A stretch of 58,338 bases of DNA from Bacteroidaceae bacterium (GTDB taxonomy: Bacteria; Bacteroidota; Bacteroidia; Bacteroidales; Bacteroidaceae): assembly GCA_017442185.1 (NCBI GenBank), contig JAFSAT010000020.1:1-58338 (forward strand). Direction: 5' to 3'. Below, piece by piece: positions 50,978-58,338 of the stretch. Every line of letters begins with the position of its first letter. The stretch's first letter is position 1. The notes beneath the pieces are model-generated. The model was not told the origin of the DNA, ran no database searches, and worked only from the letters and a program-made list of their open reading frames with translations. The translations under genes were made by a program, and so were the position numbers.

Positions 50978-52159
50978 TTATTCAACATATAGCACTAATC
51001 CTTTGAGATATTCTCCTTCGGGGTGATAGATGTTTACGGGGTGGTCGGCAGGTTGTGTCAGTTGGTGGAGTATGCGCACATTGCGCTTTGCCATTGCTGC
51101 TGCTGTGAACACTGCTGTACGGAAGTTCTCTTTGCTTACGACTTGTGAACATGAGAATGTGAAAATTATTCCGCCGGGTTGTATCTTTTCTATTGCTTTT
51201 GCGTTTAGACGGCGGTAGCCTACAAGGGCGTTGCGCAGGCTGTCGCGATGTTTGGCAAAGGCTGGTGGGTCTAGTATTATAAGGTCGTAGTTGTTGCCCA
51301 TGCGCTCTAAGTAGTCGAAAGCGTCCTCTGCGTAGGCTGCATGGCGTGTGTCGTTGGGAAAGTTTATTGCGACGTTGGCGTTCGTAAGGTCGATTGCTTT
51401 TGATGAGCTGTCGACGGAGTGCACTAATTCGGCACCGCCGCGCAGGGCGTATATTGAAAAACCGCCTGTGTAGCAGAACATGTTGAGGAGCTTGCGTCCT
51501 TTGGCGTATTTTTCGAGAAGTGAACGATTTTCGCGTTGGTCGACAAAGAATCCTGTTTTTTGTCCGCGTAACCAGTCGATGTGGAATCTCAGACCATTCT
51601 CGATGGATATGTTGCTTGCATTGCCGCCTGACAGGTAGTAGTTGCTTTTGTCGATATCGGCCTTGTAGGGCAGGGTTGTGTCTGATTTGTAGTAGATGTT
51701 GTTGAGCCTGCTGCCTAAGGTCTCTTTAAGTGCACGGGCTATCTGCTCGCGATTGATGTGCATGCCTACACTGTGTGCCTGCATCACTGCTGTGTCGCCG
51801 TATATGTCTACTATGAGGCCGGGAAGATTGTCGCCCTCGCCATGAATCAATCGGTAGGTGTCGTTTGTGGGATTTTCGGCTATTCCTATGCTTGTGCGCA
51901 GTTTGTAGGCGATGGATATGCGATTTAGGTAGAAATCGTAGGTTATCGGTTCGTCTTTGAAGGTGAGCACGCGCACGGTTATGCTGCCGGCTTGAATGTG
52001 TCCGCGAGCAATGAATCGATGGTCGTTGGTGTAGACTGTGACTGTATCGCCCTCTTCGGGGGAGCCTTCGATGCGTTGTATCGCACCCGAGAATATCCAT
52101 GGGTGGAAGCGTTGCAGTGATTCTTCTTTTCCTCGCTTTAGTATTACGGCTTTTTCCAT
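50978..52159 (-). CDS. rlmI: 23S rRNA (cytosine1962-C5)-methyltransferase, RlmI family
   Basis: A 393-residue methyltransferase. The N-terminal PUA domain (1-75) starts VILKRGKEESLQRFHPWIFSGAI. The SAM-binding core has NMFCYTGGFSIYALRGGA, LIILDPPAFAKHRDSL and the catalytic Cys in FTFSCSQVV. KTGFFVDQRENR is a family motif. It is the last gene of the DUF5063-exonuclease-rlmI run, three bases after the exonuclease gene. Confidence 0.93.
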   Translation of the reverse strand: MEKAVILKRGKEESLQRFHPWIFSGAIQRIEGSPEEGDTVTVYTNDHRFIARGHIQAGSITVRVLTFKDEPITYDFYLNRISIAYKLRTSIGIAENPTNDTYRLIHGEGDNLPGLIVDIYGDTAVMQAHSVGMHINREQIARALKETLGSRLNNIYYKSDTTLPYKADIDKSNYYLSGGNASNISIENGLRFHIDWLRGQKTGFFVDQRENRSLLEKYAKGRKLLNMFCYTGGFSIYALRGGAELVHSVDSSSKAIDLTNANVAINFPNDTRHAAYAEDAFDYLERMGNNYDLIILDPPAFAKHRDSLRNALVGYRRLNAKAIEKIQPGGIIFTFSCSQVVSKENFRTAVFTAAAMAKRNVRILHQLTQPADHPVNIYHPEGEYLKGLVLYVE

Positions 52160-52162
52160 TTC

Positions 52163-52750
52163 TTATTTTTGTTTCTTCAGTGTTTCCAGATGGTTGTATA
52201 TGGTTAGGCAGGCCCATGCGTCGGTGGCTGCATAGAGCTTTTGTCGGTCGGTGAGTACGTCGGCATCCCAATTTGTGAGCTGCTGGCTTTTTGATATGCG
52301 TCGGCCAAATATGATGGCGAATATTTTTTGCAGACTCATCTCTTCGATTCCAAAATCGGTTACATATTTTTGAAGGTCGAGGAAGCTGCCTGCGGTGAAT
52401 TTCTGTCGCTTGACGAGGGCGTGGTAGTCGTCGTGAAGTGAGAGGCCTACTTTTGTTATATTTTTATCTTCGAGAAGTGATATGACTGACTTGGGCAACC
52501 CTATGCGGTTGAGACGGAACAGGAAGCAGGTGTCTGCTGTTGACAGTTGTAGCAATGATACATTGTGGTGTGTGCCTTTACGAAATGTGGGGCGTGTCTC
52601 TGTGTCTATTCCAATCAATGGCTCTTTGTACAGGGCGCGTATGGCTTTATCGGCATTTTCGGGGGTGTCGATGGTTATTATCCGGCCTTGAAACAGGATG
52701 GTTGGCATTCCGGATATTTCGTTTTTGTCGATATGGCTTTTAAATATCAT
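52163..52750 (-). CDS. RNase D-like 3'-5' exonuclease
   Basis: A 195-residue DEDD-family exonuclease. ExoI is IGIDTETRP (D49, E51), ExoII is GLSLHDDYHAL and ExoIII is YAATDAWACLTIY with the Tyr and Asp of the DEDDy type. No HRDC domain is present, so it is a minimal catalytic unit; whether RNA or DNA is the substrate is not clear. ATG 52750 overlaps the DUF5063 stop by 11 bases. The longer frame upstream lies in DUF5063 coding sequence. Confidence 0.9.
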   Translation of the reverse strand: MIFKSHIDKNEISGMPTILFQGRIITIDTPENADKAIRALYKEPLIGIDTETRPTFRKGTHHNVSLLQLSTADTCFLFRLNRIGLPKSVISLLEDKNITKVGLSLHDDYHALVKRQKFTAGSFLDLQKYVTDFGIEEMSLQKIFAIIFGRRISKSQQLTNWDADVLTDRQKLYAATDAWACLTIYNHLETLKKQK

Positions 52751-53297
52751 CTTCGGTAAAGGTGTTTTCGGGGTCGTCGTCGGGACAGTTGTATTTTGAC
52801 TCGTGCAGGGCACGCAGGGTGTTTACCAATATTTGTCCCCAATATTGACGAAAGTGGCTGTTACATTCTACTATGGCATCGTGCATTGTTTCGTTGATGC
52901 CTAAGCGGAAGAGGCTTATGAAGTTTTTTATATCTTGATATATGTCGGCAAGGTCTTCTGAGATGTTTTTTGTGACCGGGGTATCGCTGTATTTCATTTC
53001 GGCCACAAAGACGTCGAGGTAGGCGTCTTTTTCGGCTAAAAGTTCGGCGATGGTGATGCGCAGAATCTCGTAACTGTCTTCTGTCACAAAGTCTTGAAGG
53101 GTGTCATCCTCGATGCGGTCGTCGTCGGGCAGCATCTGTGCTTTTAAGTATAGGAGGGGTAACAGTTTGAGCATTGTGTCTGTGAAGTCTTTGCGAGTGT
53201 GCTCGTTGCAGCGTTCAAGATAGGCGCAGAATTCTGCTGCCACGGTAACAAATTCTATGGTATTGCGCGAAAAAACAATATCTTCTTTTTTTGTCAT
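52740..53297 (-). CDS. DUF5063 protein
   Basis: A 185-residue, acidic, all-helical protein recognised as DUF5063 by FVTVAAEFCAYLERC at the start and NISEDLADIYQDIKNFISLFR in the middle. The function is unknown. In Bacteroidota it commonly precedes the same exonuclease and methyltransferase genes, as here. The C-terminal tail (CPDDDPENTFTEDDI) is strongly acidic. Overlap with the exonuclease start indicates coupled translation. Confidence 0.82.
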   Translation of the reverse strand: MTKKEDIVFSRNTIEFVTVAAEFCAYLERCNEHTRKDFTDTMLKLLPLLYLKAQMLPDDDRIEDDTLQDFVTEDSYEILRITIAELLAEKDAYLDVFVAEMKYSDTPVTKNISEDLADIYQDIKNFISLFRLGINETMHDAIVECNSHFRQYWGQILVNTLRALHESKYNCPDDDPENTFTEDDI

Positions 53298-53411
53298 AAT
53301 GTTTTTCTGTTTTTAGATGGCCGACGACCTTTTTAATTTGTTGTTGCGTAATTTGCCGCGAAGTTACAAAAAAATAGCATAGTGTAGTTGTTAAGTTATT
53401 CATTTTTTTGT

Positions 53412-53419
53412 TATCTTCG
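53412..53419 (+). promoter_or_regulatory. probable ftsK promoter -7 box
   Basis: TATCTTCG is a one-mismatch version of TAnnTTTG, with TTG about 22 bp upstream. It lies about 95 bases before ATG 53516 and inside the longer frame starting at 53408, which argues against that longer start. Confidence 0.4.
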
Positions 53420-53515
53420 CATTTGCTATTTTGGATGTACTGTGCAAATTTTATCTGTTTGTGCAGTGCTTTTGATATAATATGTGTTTATTTGTTTATA
53501 CATAATCTGTTATAT

Positions 53516-55984
53516 ATGGCTAAGAAAATTGTTGCGAAAGAGCCCGGTGCTTTTCGGAAATTTATATTATTCATGAACGATGCAAACACAAAGTTTGTGC
53601 TTGGCATTGTGCTTGCTGCGATTGCTGTTTTTTTATGTTTTTCGTTTTTGTCGTTTTTCTTTTCGGATGGAGCCGATCAAAGTGCTGTTGACGCTGTTAG
53701 TGAGGCGGTAGCGGAGGTTGAGAGTACAACGGGCAGGGGTGGTGCCGTGGTGGCCGATTATCTGGTGAACCAATGTTTCGGTTGGGCCAGTGTGCTTATT
53801 GTGCCAATGCTTGCTGTGATAGCGTTGCGCTTGATGAATTTGCGCCGTCCTCCGTTGGTTAAATGGCTTATAGCTGTACTCTTTGGGATATTGTGGGGCT
53901 CGGTGTTTTTCTCTTTCACGCTTGGTGATGTGTTGGCCGGAAGTTTTATGTCACCCGGCGGAGCGCATGGTGAGATGGTTGTTGAATGGCTGTTGCAACA
54001 AACAGGTGTGGTGGGTGTGATGCTTATCCTTGCAGTGACTCTGCTGTTTTTTATGATATATCTGACACGTGAGACTGTGGTGTGGTTGCGCAAGTTATTC
54101 TCGTTTGCATTTTTGAAAAAAGATGCAAGAGAGAGTGAAGATAACGAAAGTGTCGAAAATGGAGCAGAGAATGAATCTGTCGCGGACAGTGAAGAGCCAT
54201 CGGCCTTGTCGGTGGATTTTCAAGTGGAATCCTCCACCGAAGATATTGATAATGATGATAATGCCGAGATGGTCGATAATGATAAGGCGGTTACTTTGGA
54301 ATATCCCGATGAGTCGGACAAAGAAAATGTTGACACTGTGGCAGAAGAACCCGTTGCTGCGAAAGAAACCGCTGCTGATGATGCAGATATAATAATGGAC
54401 ATCGAACAGCCGGTAGGCGACGATGATACAGGAGGAAATATGAATCGTCCGATAAATCCTAAGGATGAATTAAGCTACTATAAGCCACCAACACTCGACC
54501 TTCTTGATAAATATGATACGGCTGTGCAGTCGATAGATATGTATGAACAAAATGTGAAGAAGGATGAGATTGTGGCAACGCTTCGTGAATTTGGAATAGA
54601 AATAAGCTCGATAAAGGCAACAGTCGGCCCAACCATCACTCTTTACGAGATAACACCGGCGCCGGGGGTGCGCATCTCAAAAATACGCACTCTCGAGGAT
54701 GATATTGCAATGAAATTGGCTGCACTCTGCATACGTATCATAGCACCAATCCCCGGCAAAGGTACAATCGGCATAGAGGTTCCAAACGCAAATAAGCAGA
54801 TTGTTCCGATGATGTCGTTGCTTAACAGCCGTAAGTTTAAAGAAACAGACATGGCGCTTCCGCTTGCCCTTGGAAAAACAATCACAAACGAAGTGTTTAT
54901 GGTGGATATGGCAAAAATGCCCCACCTGCTTGTGGCGGGTGCAACAGGTATGGGTAAGTCTGTTGGACTTAATGCTATAATAACATCATTGCTATACAAG
55001 ATGCATCCTGCGTATCTGAAATTTGTGATGATTGACCCCAAGATGGTGGAGCTTAGCCTCTATAATGTAATTGAAAAGCATTTTCTTGCTAAACTAGATG
55101 GAGAGGACGACCCTATCATAACGGATGTAACCAAGGTGGTTCGCACTCTGAAATCTCTTTGTACCGAAATGGATAATCGCTACCGTTTGTTGCAAGCGGC
55201 AAAGGTGCGTTCTGTGAAAGATTATAATGAGAAGTTCATTAAAAAAGAGTTATTGCCTACAAAAGGTCACCGATTTATGCCTTATATAGTGGTTATAATA
55301 GATGAGTATGGCGACCTTATGATGACTGCGGGAAAAGAGGTTGAGATGCCCATTGCGCGTATCGCGCAAAAGGCACGCGCCGTGGGAATACACATGATAA
55401 TTGCAACGCAACGTCCTACAACAAATATAATAACGGGTACGATAAAAGCGAATTTCCCGGCTCGCATGGCTTTCCGTGTAATATCTCAGGTGGATTCTCG
55501 CACTATTCTCGAATGTCCGGGTGCCAATCAGTTGCAGGGGCGCGGAGATATGCTTTTCCTTGCAGGCAACGACCCTGTGCGTGTGCAATGTGCCCTTGTA
55601 GAAACGCGCGAAGTAGAGCGCGTGTGCGCCTACATTGCCAAGCAACAAGGTTATCCGTCGGCTTACATTCTTCCCGAGCCGGATGAGAGCAATGGAAGCG
55701 ATGGCGCTGCAGCTACATCGCGTGGCGATGCGGTTACTTCCGACAAACTCGACCCTATGTTTGCAGAGGTTGCACGGTTTGTGGTGACTAGTCAGCATGG
55801 GTCAACCTCGGTGGTGCAGCGAAAATTCAATGTAGGATTTAACCGTGCCGGACGTATAATGGATCAATTGTGCCGAATGGGCATAGTGGGTGAGCAGGAT
55901 GGCGCAAAGCCGCGTCAGGTTTTATGCCCCGATGAGGCCGACCTTGAATTTCGTCTTAAATCAATTTTAAATAATGACAATTGA
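53516..55984 (+). CDS. ftsK: DNA translocase FtsK/SpoIIIE
   Basis: An 822-residue septal DNA pump that clears chromosome ends during division. Four transmembrane helices lie in the first 190 residues. A highly acidic linker (about 205-320) follows. The motor starts with its alpha domain near 345 and has Walker A GATGMGKS (475-482, K481). The C-terminal gamma winged helix is VVTSQHGSTSVVQRKFNVGFNRAGRIMDQL, split here only for citation. ATG 53516 (MAKKIVAKEPGAF) is the start; the 36 codons upstream are hydrophobic noise that includes the promoter. It leads an ftsK-lolA-trxB string. Confidence 0.95.
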   Translation: MAKKIVAKEPGAFRKFILFMNDANTKFVLGIVLAAIAVFLCFSFLSFFFSDGADQSAVDAVSEAVAEVESTTGRGGAVVADYLVNQCFGWASVLIVPMLAVIALRLMNLRRPPLVKWLIAVLFGILWGSVFFSFTLGDVLAGSFMSPGGAHGEMVVEWLLQQTGVVGVMLILAVTLLFFMIYLTRETVVWLRKLFSFAFLKKDARESEDNESVENGAENESVADSEEPSALSVDFQVESSTEDIDNDDNAEMVDNDKAVTLEYPDESDKENVDTVAEEPVAAKETAADDADIIMDIEQPVGDDDTGGNMNRPINPKDELSYYKPPTLDLLDKYDTAVQSIDMYEQNVKKDEIVATLREFGIEISSIKATVGPTITLYEITPAPGVRISKIRTLEDDIAMKLAALCIRIIAPIPGKGTIGIEVPNANKQIVPMMSLLNSRKFKETDMALPLALGKTITNEVFMVDMAKMPHLLVAGATGMGKSVGLNAIITSLLYKMHPAYLKFVMIDPKMVELSLYNVIEKHFLAKLDGEDDPIITDVTKVVRTLKSLCTEMDNRYRLLQAAKVRSVKDYNEKFIKKELLPTKGHRFMPYIVVIIDEYGDLMMTAGKEVEMPIARIAQKARAVGIHMIIATQRPTTNIITGTIKANFPARMAFRVISQVDSRTILECPGANQLQGRGDMLFLAGNDPVRVQCALVETREVERVCAYIAKQQGYPSAYILPEPDESNGSDGAAATSRGDAVTSDKLDPMFAEVARFVVTSQHGSTSVVQRKFNVGFNRAGRIMDQLCRMGIVGEQDGAKPRQVLCPDEADLEFRLKSILNNDN

Positions 55985-56002
55985 TATAATGTTAACTGCT
56001 TT

Positions 56003-56659
56003 ATGAAAAAACTTTTGCCTTTGCTGTTTTTTGTGCTGTCGCATGCAAATCTTTTTGCCGATGATAGTAAAGATTTTGCAATAAAACTACTCGATAAGGC
56101 CGTCGAGAATTTGATGGCTGATGCAGGTGTGCAGATGGAATTTTCATATTCGGTATGTGATGGGAATGGAGATGTTCAGTTTACCGACGAAGGAACTTTT
56201 TTAATGGACAGCTGTGCCGATGAAAATAAATTGCAACGGTACAGCTTAAAGATGAATGAGATGCAAGTGTGGTGTGACGGTGAACTTCAGTGGACTTATA
56301 TGACACAGTCAAATGAAGTGTATGTAACAAAAGCAAACAGCAACGAGATGCAAAATCTATCGCCACTATACTTTATGCAGTTATACAAGAATGGTTACAC
56401 TTGCTCTGCCGAAGCTCGCTCGGGCAATATGGAGGTAACACTGCGTCCACAGCAAGAGACTGTTGATTTTGATGAGGTGCTCATTATTCTGGATATGAAG
56501 ACGCTGCGCCCAAAGCGGATATATCTGTATACCAACGTGAGCGATTGTGCAAAAATTTCAATAAACGGATATAAAAGAGAATGCAAATTTGAAAACAGTC
56601 AGTTCGTATGCCCCGCAGAACTGCTAAAGAGTGCCGAGGTTATAAATATGTATGATTAA
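56003..56659 (+). CDS. LolA-like outer-membrane lipoprotein carrier
   Basis: A 218-residue periplasmic protein with a signal peptide (MKKLLPLLFFVLSHANLFA). The body has the LolA-like beta pattern: GVQMEFSYSV, EGTFLMDS, MQVWCDGELQWTYM, EVYVTKAN, then LRPKRIYLYTNVSDCAKISI. It lies 18 bases after ftsK, the standard position of the LolA-like gene in Bacteroidales. By family it would shuttle lipoproteins across the periplasm. Similarity to characterised LolA is weak, so the family name is safer than the function. Confidence 0.8.
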   Translation: MKKLLPLLFFVLSHANLFADDSKDFAIKLLDKAVENLMADAGVQMEFSYSVCDGNGDVQFTDEGTFLMDSCADENKLQRYSLKMNEMQVWCDGELQWTYMTQSNEVYVTKANSNEMQNLSPLYFMQLYKNGYTCSAEARSGNMEVTLRPQQETVDFDEVLIILDMKTLRPKRIYLYTNVSDCAKISINGYKRECKFENSQFVCPAELLKSAEVINMYD

Positions 56660-56667
56660 TTAATTTA

Positions 56668-56857
56668 ATAAGAAACAGTTTATTTATATCGCTAAATTTT
56701 TTATAGAGCAAACAGGATGTTTTTTTTAAGGGCGCATGGCGAGCTATGCAACCGCAAAAAAGAGATAAACAGATATTTTAGAATATAAAAAATGACGAAA
56801 CAAACAATACAGTTTCTTTTAAGAAAATATTTTTTAGAAATTTAAATAACTTCTAAG
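56668..56857. repeat. degenerate copy or composite of the repeat family
   Basis: The gap between the LolA-like gene and trxB has AAGAAACAGTTTATTTATAT near 56670 and AAATTTAAATAACTTCTAAG ending at 56857. These are altered left and right ends of the family, in the inverted arrangement. A third end-like stretch, ATACAGTTTCTTTTAAG, lies near 56806-56822. The size is about 190 bp, larger than the 144- and 146-bp copies. Confidence 0.4.
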
Positions 56858-56872
56858 TATAAATAATATATT

Positions 56873-57808
56873 ATGAATAAGACAAAATGTTTGATTATCG
56901 GTTCGGGCCCGGCAGGTTATACCGCAGCAATTTATGCTTCGCGTGCAAACCTTGCGCCTGTGCTCATCGAAGGAATGCAGCCCGGAGGGCAATTGACAAC
57001 AACAACGGTGATTGAGAATTTTCCCGGTTTTCCCGATGGCATAACTGGCCCCGAACTTATGGAGAATATGCGCAAGCAGGCTGTTAATGTTGGTGCGGAT
57101 GTGCGTCAGGGTAGTGTAACCGAGGTTGATTTTGAATCATATCCCTATAAGATAACACTTGACGATGGTAGTGTAATTGATGCTGATACGGTTATTGTAG
57201 CCACAGGAGCAACAGCAAAATATTTGGGACTTCCCGATGAGATAAAATACCAAGGTATGGGAGTGAGTGCCTGCGCCACATGCGACGGATTCTTCTATCG
57301 CAAAAAGATTGTTGCAGTGGTAGGAGGCGGCGATACCGCTTGCGAAGAGGCCAATTATCTGGCATCGCTTGCAGCAAAGGTATATCTTATTGTGCGCAAA
57401 CCATACTTGCGTGCATCCAAAGCAATGCAAGAGCGTACAATGTCTAATCCCAAGATTGAGGTGCTGTTTGAACATAATACCGAAGGACTGTATGGCGAGA
57501 ATGGAGTTGAGGGAGCTCATCTTGTTAAACGAAAAGGCGAGGCAGATGAGAAACACTATGATCTTCCAATCGACGGATTCTTCTTGGCCATCGGACATAA
57601 ACCCAACTCCGATATATTTAAAAAATATCTTAAAACCGACGAAACAGGTTATTTTGTACCCTCTGATGAAAGTGGAGTGAGAACAATTATTCCCGGTGTT
57701 TTTGTGGCAGGTGATGTTGCCGACCCACATTATCGTCAGGCGATAAATGCAGCAGCAAGCGGATGTCGTGCTGCTCTTGAAGCAGAACGATACTTATCGC
57801 ACAAGTGA
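56873..57808 (+). CDS. trxB: thioredoxin reductase
   Basis: A 311-residue FAD/NADPH enzyme that reduces thioredoxin. The FAD loop is IIGSGPAGYTAAIYASRA, the redox pair is C134-A-T-C137, the NADPH loop is VVGGGDTACEEANYLA, and the C-terminal FAD motif is GVFVAGDVADPHYRQ. The length is standard. It starts 15 bases after the degenerate repeat and ends before a hairpin terminator. Confidence 0.97.
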   Translation: MNKTKCLIIGSGPAGYTAAIYASRANLAPVLIEGMQPGGQLTTTTVIENFPGFPDGITGPELMENMRKQAVNVGADVRQGSVTEVDFESYPYKITLDDGSVIDADTVIVATGATAKYLGLPDEIKYQGMGVSACATCDGFFYRKKIVAVVGGGDTACEEANYLASLAAKVYLIVRKPYLRASKAMQERTMSNPKIEVLFEHNTEGLYGENGVEGAHLVKRKGEADEKHYDLPIDGFFLAIGHKPNSDIFKKYLKTDETGYFVPSDESGVRTIIPGVFVAGDVADPHYRQAINAAASGCRAALEAERYLSHK

Positions 57809-57824
57809 TAAGTATGAAAATCTG

Positions 57825-57876
57825 ATATTCTCAGGCTGTACATATATATATATATAATGATACAGCCTGAGAATAT
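57825..57876. terminator. terminator of trxB
   Basis: A 16-bp inverted repeat, ATATTCTCAGGCTGTA (57825-57840) and its complement (57861-57876), around a 20-base loop made largely of TA repeats. Confidence 0.7.
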
Positions 57877-58095
57877 TTATAGTCCTTAATTCTATACTCA
57901 TATCTTTTTCAGACAAGATATAAATAATGTCGATTAAATTGTAAATAAGCATATTTGTGCTTTATTTTCGATGAATACCAGACGCTATATATTAAGGAAG
58001 GAAATCTGCAATAAAATTTCTCAACTTGTAATTCATTGAAACCCTGTGCGATACAAAAAAGTTCGATTATAGTGATAATTTTTTTTGCATTAAAG
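57877..58095. other. AT-rich spacer upstream of the rRNA promoters
   Basis: No gene is supported. A minus-strand frame (57909-58232) crosses both tandem-promoter sequence and the spacer and has a composition typical of AT-rich noise. Poly-T and poly-A tracts near 58080-58090 could act as an upstream promoter element. Confidence 0.4.
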
Positions 58096-58127
58096 TTTGC
58101 GTAGTTGAAAAAAAAGGTGTTACTTTG
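58096..58127 (+). promoter_or_regulatory. first tandem promoter of the presumed rRNA operon
   Basis: TTTG (58096-58099), a 20-bp spacer and TTACTTTG (58120-58127), one mismatch from TAnnTTTG. About 45 bases downstream comes CATTGACATATTG, similar to rRNA leader boxA-like motifs. Confidence 0.55.
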
Positions 58128-58250
58128 CAAACGTTTTCGGCGCCATTTTGGCGATTCCAAAAGCAATCGTGCATTGACATATTGAGCATCGTTTGAATTT
58201 CTTTCGGAAATAAAAATTTTGAAAAAAATCAAAAAAAAGTTGCAAAATAT

Positions 58251-58281
58251 TTTGGTAGGTAAATTTTTTGCCTTACCTTTG
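58251..58281 (+). promoter_or_regulatory. second tandem promoter of the presumed rRNA operon
   Basis: TTTG (58251-58254), a 19-bp spacer and TACCTTTG (58274-58281), a perfect Bacteroidota promoter preceded by A tracts. Confidence 0.7.
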
Positions 58282-58338
58282 CACTCGCTTTCGGGACGGA
58301 AGTTAATCTTCTCCGAAGCACGACGATCCTTGACAACA
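58282..58338 (+). other. 5' leader of an rRNA operon (16S gene outside the window)
   Basis: After the promoter the transcript begins CACTCGCTTTCGGGACGG and ends at the window edge with GATCCTTGACAACA. That last segment resembles the boxA antitermination element CTCTTTGACAA found in rRNA leaders, including Bacteroides ones. The 16S gene should follow to the right; it is not visible here. Confidence 0.55.

Noticed and set aside
57137..57730. 197-residue minus-strand ORF opposite trxB
   Set aside because: Antisense shadow; the plus strand encodes a full, motif-complete thioredoxin reductase.
57909..58232. 107-residue minus-strand ORF
   Set aside because: It covers the first tandem promoter and AT-rich spacer, has no family resemblance and a composition expected of noise.

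Overview
The window looks like a chromosomal segment of a Bacteroidales (Bacteroidota) bacterium. Three things point there. Many gene starts carry the Bacteroidota promoter pair (-33 TTTG or TTG, about 20 bp spacer, -7 TAnnTTTG), and strong Shine-Dalgarno sites are largely absent. The gene families are typical of the phylum: DUF3256, DUF4494, DUF5063, type B L31, lipoprotein GH20 and a giant TPR sensor kinase. Gene strings such as ftsK-lolA-trxB and recF-DUF721 are also typical. The genus cannot be fixed from what I can see. No tRNA, CRISPR array, transposase, integrase or phage gene was found.

Layout. Positions 1-2700 are an accessory, partly decayed stretch: a J-domain pseudogene with an in-frame stop, a second short ORF with an in-frame stop, two unrecognised small genes, a CX5R protein phosphatase and a twice-deleted creD remnant. 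Positions 2980-13560 hold thrA, a GH20 beta-hexosaminidase, radA plus an FAD-dependent dehydrogenase, a secreted two-DTG aspartic protease-like protein and manA. Positions 13660-19900 are a tightly packed minus-strand run (recF, DUF721, NupG-like transporter, bifunctional nuclease, rsmE, truA, EamA exporter, DUF3256), mostly with overlapping or nearly abutting ends. Positions 20250-23680 hold a TPR membrane protein, a possible ncRNA locus and a trkH/trkA potassium system whose TrkA is only half length.

Positions 23945-29691 are the most distinctive coding region. One 1,414-residue chain contains two consecutive sensor-kinase modules, and it is followed by a response regulator and a multi-pass membrane protein. 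Positions 29685-39511 are mostly housekeeping: deaminase, acyl-CoA synthetase, YggS, DUF4494, ppdK, rlmD, an RluA-type pseudouridine synthase and a peptidoglycan-binding protein. Positions 39576-49466 form one regulatory unit. A TolC/HlyD/FtsX-permease/ATPase efflux operon runs leftward from what looks like a sigma-54 promoter with an upstream tandem palindrome. The divergent genes encode an NtrC-type activator, its histidine kinase and a GDPD enzyme. Positions 49486-57808 carry a lipoprotein endonuclease, L31, rlmI, an RNase D-like exonuclease, DUF5063, ftsK, a LolA-like protein and trxB. The window ends in a tandem-promoter region with a boxA-like leader, which I read as the start of an rRNA operon lying outside the window.

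Scattered through the intergenic gaps is a family of short repeats whose ends read AGAAGCTGTTTAAATTT. Three copies have the ends inverted (one about 50 bp, two about 145 bp), and others are single or degenerate ends. This MITE-like family, the paired-module sensor, the sigma-54 efflux switch and the 21.0-21.4 kb ncRNA candidate are the observations most worth following up. All functional calls rest on reading the translated sequences and remembered family features; no database search was possible.
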